Assembly (NCBI RefSeq): GCF_000768315.1
Contig: NZ_AQQX01000011.1
Span: 46,928-110,927, forward strand
Reading direction: 5' to 3'
Length of the DNA stretch: 64,000 nucleotides
Origin: Pseudooceanicola atlanticus
GTDB taxonomy: Bacteria > Pseudomonadota > Alphaproteobacteria > Rhodobacterales > Rhodobacteraceae
Both the position numbers and the translations under genes were made by a program. The notes below the pieces were generated by a model, which saw only the letters and a list, made by a program, of their open reading frames with translations, ran no database searches and had not been told where the DNA came from. The first letter of the stretch is position 1, and every line of letters begins with the position of its first letter. This document shows, piece by piece, positions 45,882-54,826 of this stretch.

Positions 45882-46376
45882 TCAGCGGCGCACGGTCAGA
45901 ATGTTCTGTGCGCCCTGAACCTCGATCCGGCGGATCCCGGCCATGTCCTGATCCGTCAGCTTGACCCCGGCATTGATCCGGCGCGTCGGTTCGGACCCCA
46001 CGGGATATCCCGGCTGATCCGCCACCAGCAGGAAGCGCAGTGCATCCGCAGGCACCGTTTCGTCCAGAACCGGCTTCAGACCGACATTATGGGCGCCCTG
46101 GCGGGCCGACACGGCCGTGACGCGCACGATGGCACCGCCGGGCAGGCGTTCCACGTTCAGTCCGGTGATCTGGGCAACGGGCGTGCGATTGTCCAGCTCG
46201 GCCGGGCGCAGGGTCAGGGCCCGGCGCGGCAGTAGCGGGTTCGCCTCACCAGCGCTCACCGCACGGGATTCGGCGCGACCGAACCAGTTGAGCGGATTGA
46301 ACCGGCTATCGGCAACACGACCGCAGCTGGCCACCACCAGCGCAGTCATCAGAAGAAGCGGGATCGTCTTGCGCAT
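45882..46376 (-). CDS. putative outer-membrane lipoprotein
   Basis: A 164-residue protein with a type II signal peptide MRKTIPLLLMTALVVASC (lipobox VASC, Cys18), then RVADSRFNPLNWFGRAESRAV and a beta-rich C-terminal half (VAQITGLNVERLPGGAIVRVTAVSARQGAHNVGLKPV). No domain was recognised. AAAGG precedes the ATG at 46376. It is convergent with rnd, 12 bp apart, and divergent from sufE. Confidence 0.78.
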   Translation of the reverse strand: MRKTIPLLLMTALVVASCGRVADSRFNPLNWFGRAESRAVSAGEANPLLPRRALTLRPAELDNRTPVAQITGLNVERLPGGAIVRVTAVSARQGAHNVGLKPVLDETVPADALRFLLVADQPGYPVGSEPTRRINAGVKLTDQDMAGIRRIEVQGAQNILTVRR

Positions 46377-46498
46377 GTTCTGACCTTTCTTGGGCCTCCA
46401 TGGGGTAACGCATTGGCGGGCGCTTGAAAAGCGGTTCCGGCGACTGGACAAGCCCGCCCGCCCGGCTTACCTCACCGCCACGACACCAGGAGAGCATC

Positions 46499-46909
46499 AT
46501 GGCGCAACCGGCATTCGAAGAGATCGTCGAGGATTTCGAGTTTCTGGAAGACTGGGAAGACCGCTATCGCCACGTGATCGAGCTTGGCAAGGCGATGGAC
46601 CCGCTCGAGGACGCGCTCAAGGTGCCGGCCAACAAGGTCGATGGCTGCGCCAGCCAGGTCTGGCTGTTTCCCAAGATCGACAATGGCACCTTCCGCTTCG
46701 ACGGCGAAAGCGACGCGATGATCGTGCGTGGGCTGATCGCGGTGTTGCGCGCGCTCTACAATGACCTGCCCGTGGGCCAGGTCACCAGCGTCGATGCACA
46801 GGGCGAACTGGCGCGGCTTGGCCTGCAGGATCACCTGTCGGCGCAGCGATCGAACGGAGTGCGCGCCATGATCGGTCGCATCCGCGAGGTCGCGGCGGAA
46901 GCCGCCTGA
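46499..46909 (+). CDS. sufE: SufE family Fe-S cluster assembly sulfur acceptor
   Basis: A 136-residue protein that accepts persulfide sulfur from the SufS cysteine desulfurase. The catalytic Cys is in KVDGCASQVWLFP (about residue 51), and LEDWEDRYRHVIELGKAM begins the family helix. The start is set by CCAGGAG before the ATG at 46499. The suf operon itself is not in this window, so sufE is unlinked here. Confidence 0.93.
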   Translation: MAQPAFEEIVEDFEFLEDWEDRYRHVIELGKAMDPLEDALKVPANKVDGCASQVWLFPKIDNGTFRFDGESDAMIVRGLIAVLRALYNDLPVGQVTSVDAQGELARLGLQDHLSAQRSNGVRAMIGRIREVAAEAA

Positions 46910-46955
46910 TCCCAATCGCTTACGTGCCACGGCTCAGACCCCGCGCGAAGCGGTC

Positions 46956-47462
46956 CTAGCCCTTGAAGACGTAGCGCCGTAGCGATTTCACGAAGCGGTC
47001 GATCTCGTCCTGCTGCGCCGAGCCGGGGAAATTTTCCACCGCCGCGCGGTCGATGTGATCGGGCAACAGGCCTGTGATCAGCCGGTCACACTCCGCCCGG
47101 TCCGCTTCATCCAGCGACAAGGCCCGCGCCGCGCTCAGCTGGGCCAGGCGCTCCTGCACCTCGCGCATGCCGCGGAACACGTCGATCATCGGACGGGTCA
47201 GCGCCGGGTCGTCCTGCCAGCTCTGGCCGTCGAAAATCTCCTGCACGACACGCTGCCCGGCACCGGTGCAGGAATAGCGGATACAGCCGGGAAAGCCCTC
47301 ATCCTCCAGCCGCGCATGGATGCTGCACGCATGCTGCGCCAGATGCGGGCAGGGCGTGCCGGCGGGTTTGTCGATGGCGAAATCCTCGCCCTTGTCAAAG
47401 GCCAGCGCCAGACAGCACAGCGCGGCGCACTGGCCGCAATCCTCGGTCAATGAAGGGATCAA
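46956..47462 (-). CDS. Cys-cluster protein (pentapeptide-repeat-protein N-terminal domain type), TTG start
   Basis: A 168-residue protein with an N-terminal Cys-rich module: CGQCAALCC (9-17), GTPCPHLAQHACSIHARLEDEGFPGC and YSCTGAGQ. I know this pattern as the N-terminal region of certain bacterial pentapeptide-repeat proteins, and it resembles YkgJ-type zinc/iron-chelating modules, but no pentapeptide repeats follow here. The C-terminal half is helical. The start is TTG at 47462, overlapping the DUF1638 stop as TTGA; no ATG fits. It is the third gene of the corrinoid protein-DUF1638 operon. Function is unknown. Confidence 0.75.
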   Translation of the reverse strand: MIPSLTEDCGQCAALCCLALAFDKGEDFAIDKPAGTPCPHLAQHACSIHARLEDEGFPGCIRYSCTGAGQRVVQEIFDGQSWQDDPALTRPMIDVFRGMREVQERLAQLSAARALSLDEADRAECDRLITGLLPDHIDRAAVENFPGSAQQDEIDRFVKSLRRYVFKG

Positions 47463-48091
47463 ACCGCCGCCTCCAGCGCGCTGGCCAACTCCCCGTAGCC
47501 GGTGAACCGCCGTTCGAAACGCAGCCCTAACTTCTCCGCCGCCGCTTGCGCCTTTTCCGTCAGCGCGGGGTCATCGGTCTGTGCCAAGTAAACCAGCGTG
47601 CGGTAATGGCCGAAATACATCGGCAACAGCTCCGGGTGGCGGTCGATCTTCAGCCCGCGCCAGATGAACGTGTCAAATTGGCGGGCCAGGAAATCCGTCA
47701 GGTAAAAGGAATAGATCTCGTCCCGCCCGGTGAACACGTCCAGCCCTTCGAAGAAGGCATAGCAATGTGGGCCGCGGATCATTTCGACGCCAAGCTCCGC
47801 ACAGGCCTTTTCCAGATCGCCGCCGGTGCCGCAATCCGCATAGGCGACAAAGACCTTTTCATAGCCATCGCGCCGCTCGATCACCGCCTCTCGCACCGCG
47901 CCGGTGATCTTGTTGGGGTAATTGTGCAGGATGGCGGGGAGGCAATGCAGGTCCACGTGGTCCCAGCCATTGACCCGGATCAGCGCGAGGATTTCCCGCG
48001 CCAGGGCCCCACAGGCCAGAACAAGAAGGCGGCCCGTTCCCGTGGCCGCCATCCCGTGTTCCGTCAACTCCGCATCACTCGGAGCATGCAT
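47459..48091 (-). CDS. DUF1638 family protein
   Basis: A 210-residue protein beginning MHAPSDAELTEHGMAATGTG, with a core RLLVLACGALAREILALIR and a CGTGGDLEKACAELGVEMIRGPHCYAFFEGLDVF segment. DUF1638 genes commonly accompany corrinoid methyltransferase systems; their function is not established. Conserved cysteines (ACGAL, DCGTGG) and the context suggest a part in corrinoid handling. It lies 39 bp downstream of the corrinoid-protein gene and overlaps the next gene by TTGA. A second in-frame ATG at 48052 is possible. Confidence 0.85.
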   Translation of the reverse strand: MHAPSDAELTEHGMAATGTGRLLVLACGALAREILALIRVNGWDHVDLHCLPAILHNYPNKITGAVREAVIERRDGYEKVFVAYADCGTGGDLEKACAELGVEMIRGPHCYAFFEGLDVFTGRDEIYSFYLTDFLARQFDTFIWRGLKIDRHPELLPMYFGHYRTLVYLAQTDDPALTEKAQAAAEKLGLRFERRFTGYGELASALEAAV

Positions 48092-48130
48092 GACTTGGTC
48101 CTTTCGGGCACTGGGCCCGGCATGGGAGCC

Positions 48131-48835
48131 TTAGCTCGCCACGCCTTGGTTATGCTTGCGCGCGACCATCTGCTTGGCGGTTTCCACCGCAACGGCCGCG
48201 TCGCGGCAATAGGCGTCTGCGCCGATGGCCTTGCCGAATTCCTCGTTCAGCGGCGCGCCGCCGACCAGAACGATGTAATCGTCGCGGATGCCCTGTTCCT
48301 TCATCGTGTCGATCACGACCTTCATGTAGGGCATGGTCGTGGTCAGCAGGGCGGACATGCCCAGGATATCGGGCTTTTCCGATTCCATGGCTTCCAGGTA
48401 GGCCTCGACCGCGTTGTTGATGCCCAGGTCGATCACCTCGAATCCGGCGCCTTCCATCATCATGGAAACCAGGTTCTTGCCGATATCGTGGATGTCGCCC
48501 TTCACGGTGCCGATCACCATCTTGCCCATGCGGGGCGCGTCGGTTTCGATCAGCAGCGGCTTCAGGATGGCCATCCCGCCCTTCATGGCGTTCGCCGCCA
48601 GAAGAACCTCGGGCACGAAGAGGATACCGTCACGGAAATCGTTGCCTACGATCGTCATGCCGCCAACCAGTGCCTTGGTCAGGATGTCATAGGGTTGCCA
48701 TCCGCGTTCAAGCAGGATGTTCACACCTTCCTCGATCTCTTCTTTCAGACCGTCATAGAGATCGTCGAACATCTGTTCGACCAGCTCCTCGTCGTTGAGT
48801 TCGGAAAGGATGATATCGTCTTCGTCGTCCGACAT
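48131..48835 (-). CDS. methyltransferase cognate corrinoid protein (MtbC/MttC-type)
   Basis: A 234-residue corrinoid-binding protein: an acidic N-terminal four-helix cap (about 1-100, LNDEELVEQMFDDLYDGLKEEIEEGVNILLERG) and a Rossmann-like B12 domain with VKGDIHDIGKNLV (the DxHxxG axial-His motif, about 113-125), LGINNAVEAYLEAMESEKPDILGMSALLTTT and LVGGAPLNEEF. It carries the methyl group between a substrate methyltransferase (MttB-like) and a second transferase to THF. It is the first gene of the operon. The upstream region holds an 18-bp palindrome at 48940. Confidence 0.93.
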   Translation of the reverse strand: MSDDEDDIILSELNDEELVEQMFDDLYDGLKEEIEEGVNILLERGWQPYDILTKALVGGMTIVGNDFRDGILFVPEVLLAANAMKGGMAILKPLLIETDAPRMGKMVIGTVKGDIHDIGKNLVSMMMEGAGFEVIDLGINNAVEAYLEAMESEKPDILGMSALLTTTMPYMKVVIDTMKEQGIRDDYIVLVGGAPLNEEFGKAIGADAYCRDAAVAVETAKQMVARKHNQGVAS

Positions 48836-48939
48836 TGGCTACCTCGGGTATTGGCGGAATGCCTGTTCGTCTTCAGCCTTGTCCTTTTTGTCGCAGGGGC
48901 ACTTCGCCTTTTGCGACATGACAGGGTGATGTTCCGACC

Positions 48940-48957
48940 TTAGCGAATATTCACTAA
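48940..48957. promoter_or_regulatory. 18-bp near-palindrome upstream of corrinoid operon
   Basis: TTAGCGAATATTCACTAA, symmetric at 16 of 18 positions around GAATATTC, in a locally AT-rich 222-bp divergent spacer. It is about 105 bp upstream of the corrinoid ATG and about 100 bp upstream of the radical SAM start, so it could be an operator for either. A second dyad (GAATA...TATTC, 48963-48979) follows. The regulator is unknown. Confidence 0.45.
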
Positions 48958-49057
48958 GGGACGAATAAGAAAAATATTCATCTAGATCATGGGGAAGCCC
49001 TCCGGTGAATATTGCGGCATCTTGCGAACGTTCCTGTTTCGTTCCATGTTTGCGCCC

Positions 49058-50164
49058 ATGTCCAGGCCCGACCTTCGCGATTCCCGACCCGATCAGCAGA
49101 TCGACCCGCAGCAGCGGCGCGGGCGCGGGGCCGTGTCCAACCGCTCCGGCCGGTTCGAGGCGCAGGACCGGCTGACCGAATCCGACGGCTGGGACATGGA
49201 AGAGGACCTGCCCCAGATCCGCACCGAGGTCCGGGAGGAGGTCGCGCGCAGCTTCATCACCTACAACAAGTCCCCCGATCTGCCCTTCGACCGGTCGATC
49301 AATCCCTATCGCGGCTGCGAACATGGCTGCATCTACTGCTTTGCCCGGCCGACCCATGCCTATCTGGGCCTCTCGCCGGGGCTCGACTTCGAAACCCGGC
49401 TGACGGCCCGGATCAACGGGGCCGAGGTGCTTGAAAAGGAATTGCGGGCCCGCAAGTACCGCGTCGCGCCGATTGCCATCGGCACCAATACCGACCCGTA
49501 TCAGCCGGTCGAACATGATCGCGGGATCACCCGCGCCTGTCTCGAGGTGCTGCGCGATTATCGCCATCCCGTGGCGATCGTGACCAAGGGGGCGGGCATC
49601 CTCCGCGATCTCGACATCCTGTCTGACATGGCCGGGCAGGGGCTCTGTTCCGTCGGTATCTCCGTCACCACGCTCGATCCGGCGCTGTCCCGTAGGATGG
49701 AGCCGCGGGTGCCCGGCCCGGCCAAGCGGCTCCAGGTGATCCGCGCCCTGTCAGAGGCCGGCATCCCCGTGCGCATCATGACCTCGCCCATCGTGCCCGG
49801 TCTCACCGATACCGAGGTCGAGGCGCTGCTCGAGGCGGGGCGTGAGGCCGGGGCCCGCGCCGCGTCCTGGATCATGCTGCGCCTGCCGCTGGAAGTCGCG
49901 CCGTTGGTCGAGGAATGGCTGCGCACCCACGTCCCCGACCGGGCCGACAAGGTGCTGAACCGGCTCAGGGAAATGCATGGCGGGCAGCTTTACGATGCGC
50001 AGTGGGGCCGCCGCATGCGCGGAGAGGGCGTCTATGCCAAGATGATCGGTGCCCGCTTCGACCATGCCGCCCGACGGCTGGGGTTCGAAACGCAAAGCAT
50101 CCCATTACGAACCGATTTGTTCGCTTATCCCATTCGAAAGGGCGATCAGCTTTCCCTTTTCTGA
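49058..50164 (+). CDS. PA0069 family radical SAM protein
   Basis: A 368-residue radical SAM protein with the cluster motif NPYRGCEHGCIYCFARPTH (CxxxCxxC) following FITYNKSPDLPFDRSI, and IAIGTNTDPYQPVEHDRGITR. The family is the SplB-like PA0069 group of unknown substrate. The ATG at 49058 (MSRPDLRDSR) is preferred to 49046 and 48989, but none has a clear Shine-Dalgarno. The gene is divergent from the corrinoid operon and ends monocistronically. Confidence 0.88.
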   Translation: MSRPDLRDSRPDQQIDPQQRRGRGAVSNRSGRFEAQDRLTESDGWDMEEDLPQIRTEVREEVARSFITYNKSPDLPFDRSINPYRGCEHGCIYCFARPTHAYLGLSPGLDFETRLTARINGAEVLEKELRARKYRVAPIAIGTNTDPYQPVEHDRGITRACLEVLRDYRHPVAIVTKGAGILRDLDILSDMAGQGLCSVGISVTTLDPALSRRMEPRVPGPAKRLQVIRALSEAGIPVRIMTSPIVPGLTDTEVEALLEAGREAGARAASWIMLRLPLEVAPLVEEWLRTHVPDRADKVLNRLREMHGGQLYDAQWGRRMRGEGVYAKMIGARFDHAARRLGFETQSIPLRTDLFAYPIRKGDQLSLF

Positions 50165-50262
50165 CATTTTCACCGTGAACCTGTCAGCCTATAGCGCACC
50201 GAAAAAAACCGCAGGCACAACCAAGCCGCCGGCATCGGACGACCGACAGCCTTCCTTGCGGG

Positions 50263-51231
50263 TCAGATCGGCAGGCGCGTGGATTGGGATCCGCGTTCGC
50301 GATAGGGGGTGGTGTTGTACTGCGTCCGGTAGCATTTCGAAAAATGCGAGGGCGAAGAGAACCCGCAGGCCAGCGCCACATTGATGACGCTCATATCGGT
50401 CTGCATCAGCAGGTTGCGCGCCTTCTGCAACCGCAGCTCCATGTAATAGCGCTTGGGCGAGCGGTTCAGATAGCGGCGGAACAGCCGCTCCAGCTGGCGG
50501 GTCGACATGCCGACATCGCGGGCCAGGATGGCGGGCGAAATCGGTTCCTCGATATTCTGCTCCATCATCTGGATCACGAGGCTCAGCTTGGGATGGCGCA
50601 CGCCGATCCGGGTCGGCACCGACAACCTCTGCGTGTCCTGGTCCGTCCGGATCGAGGAATAGATCAGCTGGTCGGCGACCGAATTGGCCAGGTCCTCGCC
50701 CTGCTTGTCGGCGATCAGTTTCAACATCAGGTCGATGGATGCCGTGCCGCCGGCCGTGGTCATCCGCCCGTTATCCAGGGTGAAGACCGACTTGGTCAGG
50801 TTCACGTCCTCGAAGGCTTCCGAGAAACTGTCCTGGTTCTCCCAGTGGATGGTGGCGCGCTTGCCGTCCAGCAGGCCCGCGCGTGCCATCGTGTAGGATG
50901 CGGTGCACAGCCCGCCGATCGCCAGCCCGCGCCGTGCCTCGCGTCGCAGCCAGTTCAGCAGGGGTTTCGTCGTGGCGCTCTGGATGTCCAGCCCGCCACA
51001 GATCAGGATCGTATCCTCGCGCCGCAGCTCTCCCAGGGGCGCATCCGTGGCAAAGGTCGTGCCGGCGGAGCAACTCACCATGCCGCCGCCCTCGCTTTGC
51101 AGCTCCCATGTGAAAATGGTCCGCGCGGACATGCGGTTGGCGATGCGCAGGCACTCGACGGCCGATGCGAATGACAACAGAGAGAAATTGTCCAACAGGA
51201 CAAACACAAAATGCGACGCTTTGTCGGTCAA
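50263..51231 (-). CDS. GlxA/GbdR-like AraC-family regulator (TTG start)
   Basis: A 322-residue regulator with an N-terminal DJ-1/PfpI-like domain (about 1-190; ILICGGLDIQ, GGLCTASYTMARAGLLDGKRATIHWEN) and a C-terminal AraC double helix-turn-helix (SPAILARDVGMSTRQLERLFRRYLNRSPKRYY; NVALACGFSSPSHFSKCYRTQY). This architecture is shared with GlxA and the betaine regulators GbdR/CdhR. With a corrinoid methyltransfer operon and an MttB gene in the same window, a betaine-related role is a reasonable inference. The apparent start is TTG at 51231; no ATG fits nearby, so the N-terminus is uncertain by a few residues. Confidence 0.85.
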   Translation of the reverse strand: MTDKASHFVFVLLDNFSLLSFASAVECLRIANRMSARTIFTWELQSEGGGMVSCSAGTTFATDAPLGELRREDTILICGGLDIQSATTKPLLNWLRREARRGLAIGGLCTASYTMARAGLLDGKRATIHWENQDSFSEAFEDVNLTKSVFTLDNGRMTTAGGTASIDLMLKLIADKQGEDLANSVADQLIYSSIRTDQDTQRLSVPTRIGVRHPKLSLVIQMMEQNIEEPISPAILARDVGMSTRQLERLFRRYLNRSPKRYYMELRLQKARNLLMQTDMSVINVALACGFSSPSHFSKCYRTQYNTTPYRERGSQSTRLPI

Positions 51232-51419
51232 TGTGATGGCCCCCGAGCTCCTGGTTCCGAGAATTGAAAGACGTTGTCACGGTGTTTGAGCGACCGCAAG
51301 TGTCGTTTATGACCCGCTGCGTGAAACACTGTTGCCGCAACCGGGCAATTGGCGGTAGCGCTCACCGCCAGCCTTGTCTATAACCCCGCGCACATTGAAT
51401 CCTGGCGGAGGAGCCAAAG

Positions 51420-52787
51420 ATGACCGGATGGAGCAAAAGCAGCTGGCGCAGCAAACCGCGGATCCAGATGCCCGATTATCCCGATCAGGCAGCCCTTGAG
51501 GCCGTCGAGTCGAAGCTGTCCAAGTATCCGCCGCTGGTCTTTGCCGGTGAGGCCCGCCGCCTGAAAGAGGCGCTCGGCCAGGCCGGGCGTGGCGAGGCGT
51601 TCCTGCTCCAGGGCGGCGATTGCGCCGAAGCCTTCGACCAGTTCTCGGCCGACGGCATCCGCGACACATTCAAGGTGATGCTGCAGATGGCCATGGTGCT
51701 GACCTTCGGCGCCAAGGTGCCGGTGGTCAAGGTCGGCCGCATGGCCGGCCAGTTCGCCAAGCCGCGGTCCTCCGACACCGAAACCATGGATGGGGTGGAA
51801 CTGCCCTCCTACCGCGGTGACATCATCAACGATCTGGACTTCACGCCCGAGGCGCGGATCCCCGATCCCGCCAAGATGCTGCAAGCGTACACCCAGGCCG
51901 CGGCCACGCTGAACCTGCTGCGCGCCTTCTCCACCGGCGGTTATGCCGATGTGAACGAGGTGCACCGCTGGACCCTCGGCTTCACCGAGTCGGACGAGGC
52001 CGAACGCTTCCGCGACATGGCCAACCGGATCACCGACACGCTGGACTTCATCCGCGCCGCCGGTGTGAACGCCGAGCGTCAGCACACCCTGCGTCAGGTG
52101 GATTTCTACACCTCGCACGAGGCCCTGCTGCTGGAATACGAAGAGGCGCTCTGCCGTGTCGATTCCACCACCGGCCGCTGGCTGGCGGGGTCGGGCCACA
52201 TGATCTGGATCGGCGACCGGACGCGTCAGCCCGACGGTGCCCATGTGGAATTCGCCTCCGGCGTCCAGAACCCGATCGGCCTGAAATGCGGCCCCTCGAT
52301 GACCGCCGAGGATCTCAAGGTCCTGATGGCCAAGCTGAACCCCCAGAACGAGATGGGCCGCCTGACCCTGATCGCGCGGTTCGGGGCCGGCAAGGTTGCG
52401 GAAAACCTGCCGCGCCTGATCGACACCGTGCGCTCCGAAGGGGCCAATGTGGTCTGGGTCTGCGACCCGATGCACGGCAACACGGTCAAGTCGAATTCCG
52501 GCTACAAGACCCGTCCCTTCGACGCGGTCCTGCGCGAAGTGCAGGAGTTCTTCGGGGTGCACCGGGCCGAGGGCACGATCCCCGGCGGCGTGCATTTCGA
52601 GATGACCGGCCTCGATGTGACCGAATGCGTCGGCGGCGTGAAAGAGGTGACCTACGAAGACCTCAAGGACCGCTACCACACCGCCTGCGACCCGCGCCTG
52701 AACGCGTCGCAATCGCTGGAACTGGCCTTCCTCGTCGCCGAGGAGCTGACCCAGCTGCGTGAAAGCCGGCTGGTCGCCAACGGCTGA
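51420..52787 (+). CDS. class II 3-deoxy-7-phosphoheptulonate synthase (DAHP synthase)
   Basis: A 455-residue plant-type DAHP synthase, the first enzyme of the shikimate pathway, condensing PEP and erythrose 4-phosphate. It begins [22 protein letters not shown]. Motifs [14 protein letters not shown] (metal Cys), [48 protein letters not shown] and [15 protein letters not shown] are present. GGAGG precedes the ATG at 51420. An intrinsic terminator follows at 52809. Confidence 0.95.
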   Translation: MTGWSKSSWRSKPRIQMPDYPDQAALEAVESKLSKYPPLVFAGEARRLKEALGQAGRGEAFLLQGGDCAEAFDQFSADGIRDTFKVMLQMAMVLTFGAKVPVVKVGRMAGQFAKPRSSDTETMDGVELPSYRGDIINDLDFTPEARIPDPAKMLQAYTQAAATLNLLRAFSTGGYADVNEVHRWTLGFTESDEAERFRDMANRITDTLDFIRAAGVNAERQHTLRQVDFYTSHEALLLEYEEALCRVDSTTGRWLAGSGHMIWIGDRTRQPDGAHVEFASGVQNPIGLKCGPSMTAEDLKVLMAKLNPQNEMGRLTLIARFGAGKVAENLPRLIDTVRSEGANVVWVCDPMHGNTVKSNSGYKTRPFDAVLREVQEFFGVHRAEGTIPGGVHFEMTGLDVTECVGGVKEVTYEDLKDRYHTACDPRLNASQSLELAFLVAEELTQLRESRLVANG

Positions 52788-52808
52788 CGCCCGACTGACG
52801 GAAAACAC

Positions 52809-52839
52809 AAAAGGCGCCGTAGGTTACGGCGCCTTTTTT
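52809..52839 (+). terminator. intrinsic terminator of DAHP synthase gene
   Basis: AAAAGGCGCCGTA, loop GGT, TACGGCGCCTTTTTT. A 13-bp stem with a T-run lies 21 bp after the stop codon. The flanking A-run also allows use by the convergent PAS gene. Confidence 0.9.
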
Positions 52840-52871
52840 GTGTCCCGGGTGAAGGCGGGGAAGGCCCCCGA

Positions 52872-53612
52872 TCACTCCTCGGTATCGGTGCGCACCAGCC
52901 GCAGGTAAGGCTTCGGGCCGGGTTCGAAACGGGTCTGGTCCTCCGACAGACCCAGCCGGGTCCGGCGCGGCTTGCCCTTGCGTTTCGTGGGCGCCTCGAC
53001 CTCCGGCATGTCGTCGTCTTCCTCGTCATCCGGCGCGGTCTCGATCCCTTCGCGGATCCGGGCATCGCCCAGCAGCGGGGTGACCTCCTGGTTCAGCAAT
53101 TCGAAGCGCCGCGGCGCCCGTCCGATGGCGCCATAAGTGCACAGGCAGCCCAGCACGCGGCTGATATCGCCCAGGTCGCTCTTCAGCGGCAACAGGATCA
53201 TCCGTGCCTCCATCTCGGGCTTGCCGAGGCTGCGTTCGGCACGCAGCACCAACTCGACCTTGGACGGGCCGGAAAACGCCTCTTCCAGCGCATCCCCGAT
53301 GGCGTTGCGGGAACTGGATGCGAACAGCGCCGACAACGGCATGCCCCGCACCTCCATCCCCATCAGGTCGGTCAGATGCGACCCGGCGATCCGCAGCCGC
53401 GCCAGGGTGGGGGCGATCCGTTCCAGGATGAAGGCATATTCCAGCGCTCGTTCGATGCCCCTCGGGTCGATATCCGACCGCCGGGGCACCAGCCGCCCGG
53501 CGCGGAGGGCTTCCCAATAGGCGTCGACCTCGCGCAGAGGCTGATACCGGTTGGCAGAGGCGAATTGGGACATTGTGACGACCTTCTGGTCCGAATGAGG
53601 GTCCGTGGGCAT
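52872..53612 (-). CDS. PAS-domain (PAS_5 / DUF1457-like) protein
   Basis: A 246-residue protein with an N-terminal PAS_5-like region (VDAYWEALRAGRLVPRRSDIDPRGIERALEYAFILERI at about 30-65; GSHLTDLMGMEVRGMPLSALF) that in Alphaproteobacteria occurs in stand-alone sensory proteins. The C-terminal third is acidic then basic (DDEEDDDMPEVEAPTKRKGKPRR), probably flexible. It has no output domain, so it is likely a regulatory adaptor. ATG at 53612 or 53573 (each with AGGA/AAGG upstream) are both possible. Confidence 0.8.
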   Translation of the reverse strand: MPTDPHSDQKVVTMSQFASANRYQPLREVDAYWEALRAGRLVPRRSDIDPRGIERALEYAFILERIAPTLARLRIAGSHLTDLMGMEVRGMPLSALFASSSRNAIGDALEEAFSGPSKVELVLRAERSLGKPEMEARMILLPLKSDLGDISRVLGCLCTYGAIGRAPRRFELLNQEVTPLLGDARIREGIETAPDDEEDDDMPEVEAPTKRKGKPRRTRLGLSEDQTRFEPGPKPYLRLVRTDTEE

Positions 53613-53870
53613 GATGAGGGTCCTGTATGGGCTATCTTTCGCACCAGGCGCGCCCGTCCTGCCCCCGCAGACTTTAACGCTCTAATGCATGTCGGTTACT
53701 CAAGTATGAATATGCCACATTCTCGCCCCATTCGCTGCGAATTTTCAGGAAATGGTTAACGCTCAAGAGAACAAGGCTGTTTCCAATGGGCGCGTTGCCT
53801 GGCCCCGGTCCGCGTGAAAGAATGTGGTAACCAGAATCCCCGGGATTCATGACCAAAAAGAGGCAGGCAG

Positions 53871-54761
53871 ATGCATCACTCCATGACCGGATTCGCCGCG
53901 GGCCAGGGTAGCAAGGGGCCCCATAGCTGGAGCTGGGACCTCCGCTCCGTCAATGCCAAGGGGCTCGATATCCGGATCCGCGTGCCCGACTGGCTGACCG
54001 GGCTCGAGTCGCAGCTGAAGTCGCGCCTGACCGAGGCCGTCGCCCGCGGCAATGTCACCCTCGGCCTGCGGATCACCCGCGAGGACAGCCATGGCGGGCT
54101 GGCCCTGAACACCCATGTGCTGGACCAGGTGATGAACGCCCTGACGGCGGTCGAGGATACGGCGATGCAGCGTGGCGTCTCGCTCGCGCCCTCGACTCCG
54201 ACCGACATCCTGGCCATGCGGGGCGTGCTCGAAACCGCTGTGGAAGAGGACGACGTGGAGGCGCTGACTGCCACGCTGCTGGCCGATTTCGCGCCTGTGC
54301 TGGACAGCTTCCTGGCCATGCGCGCCGGCGAGGGCAGGGCGCTCTGTGATCTGCTCATGGGCCATCTCGACCGGATCGAGGCGCTGGTGGGCGAGGCGAC
54401 CGAACTGCTCGACACCCGCCGCGCCGACATGCAGGCCGCGCTTCACGCCGCGCTGGCCCGCGTGAAGGAGGCCGAGATCCAGGCCGACGAACAGCGCCTC
54501 GCCCAGGAGCTTGCCCTGATCGCCGTGAAGGCCGACGTCACCGAAGAGCTTGACCGCCTCACCGCCCATGTCGCCGCCGGCCGCGCGCTGTTGCAGGATG
54601 ACGGCCCGGCCGGTCGCAAGCTCGATTTCCTGTCCCAGGAATTCAACCGTGAGGCGAACACCCTCTGTTCCAAATCCCAGCACAAGGGCCTGACAGCCAT
54701 CGGGCTGGAGCTGAAGGCGGTGATCGAACAGATGCGCGAACAGGTCCAGAACCTGGAATAA
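53871..54761 (+). CDS. YicC family endoribonuclease
   Basis: A 296-residue member of the YicC/YloC family: MHHSMTGFAAGQG at the N-terminus, SWDLRSVNAKGLDIRIRVPDWLTGLE, and a C-terminal DUF1732 region with DRLTAHVAAGRALLQDDGPAGRKLDFLSQEFNREANTLCSKSQ. E. coli YicC is an endoribonuclease acting on the sRNA RyhB. In many genomes the gene precedes gmk, as here (370-bp spacer). Confidence 0.93.
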   Translation: MHHSMTGFAAGQGSKGPHSWSWDLRSVNAKGLDIRIRVPDWLTGLESQLKSRLTEAVARGNVTLGLRITREDSHGGLALNTHVLDQVMNALTAVEDTAMQRGVSLAPSTPTDILAMRGVLETAVEEDDVEALTATLLADFAPVLDSFLAMRAGEGRALCDLLMGHLDRIEALVGEATELLDTRRADMQAALHAALARVKEAEIQADEQRLAQELALIAVKADVTEELDRLTAHVAAGRALLQDDGPAGRKLDFLSQEFNREANTLCSKSQHKGLTAIGLELKAVIEQMREQVQNLE

Positions 54762-54826
54762 CCCCACCCGACCCATAGGCGCGCCTGCGGCGCACAGGAT
54801 TTGATTTTGCTCACGCCGCAAGGGCG

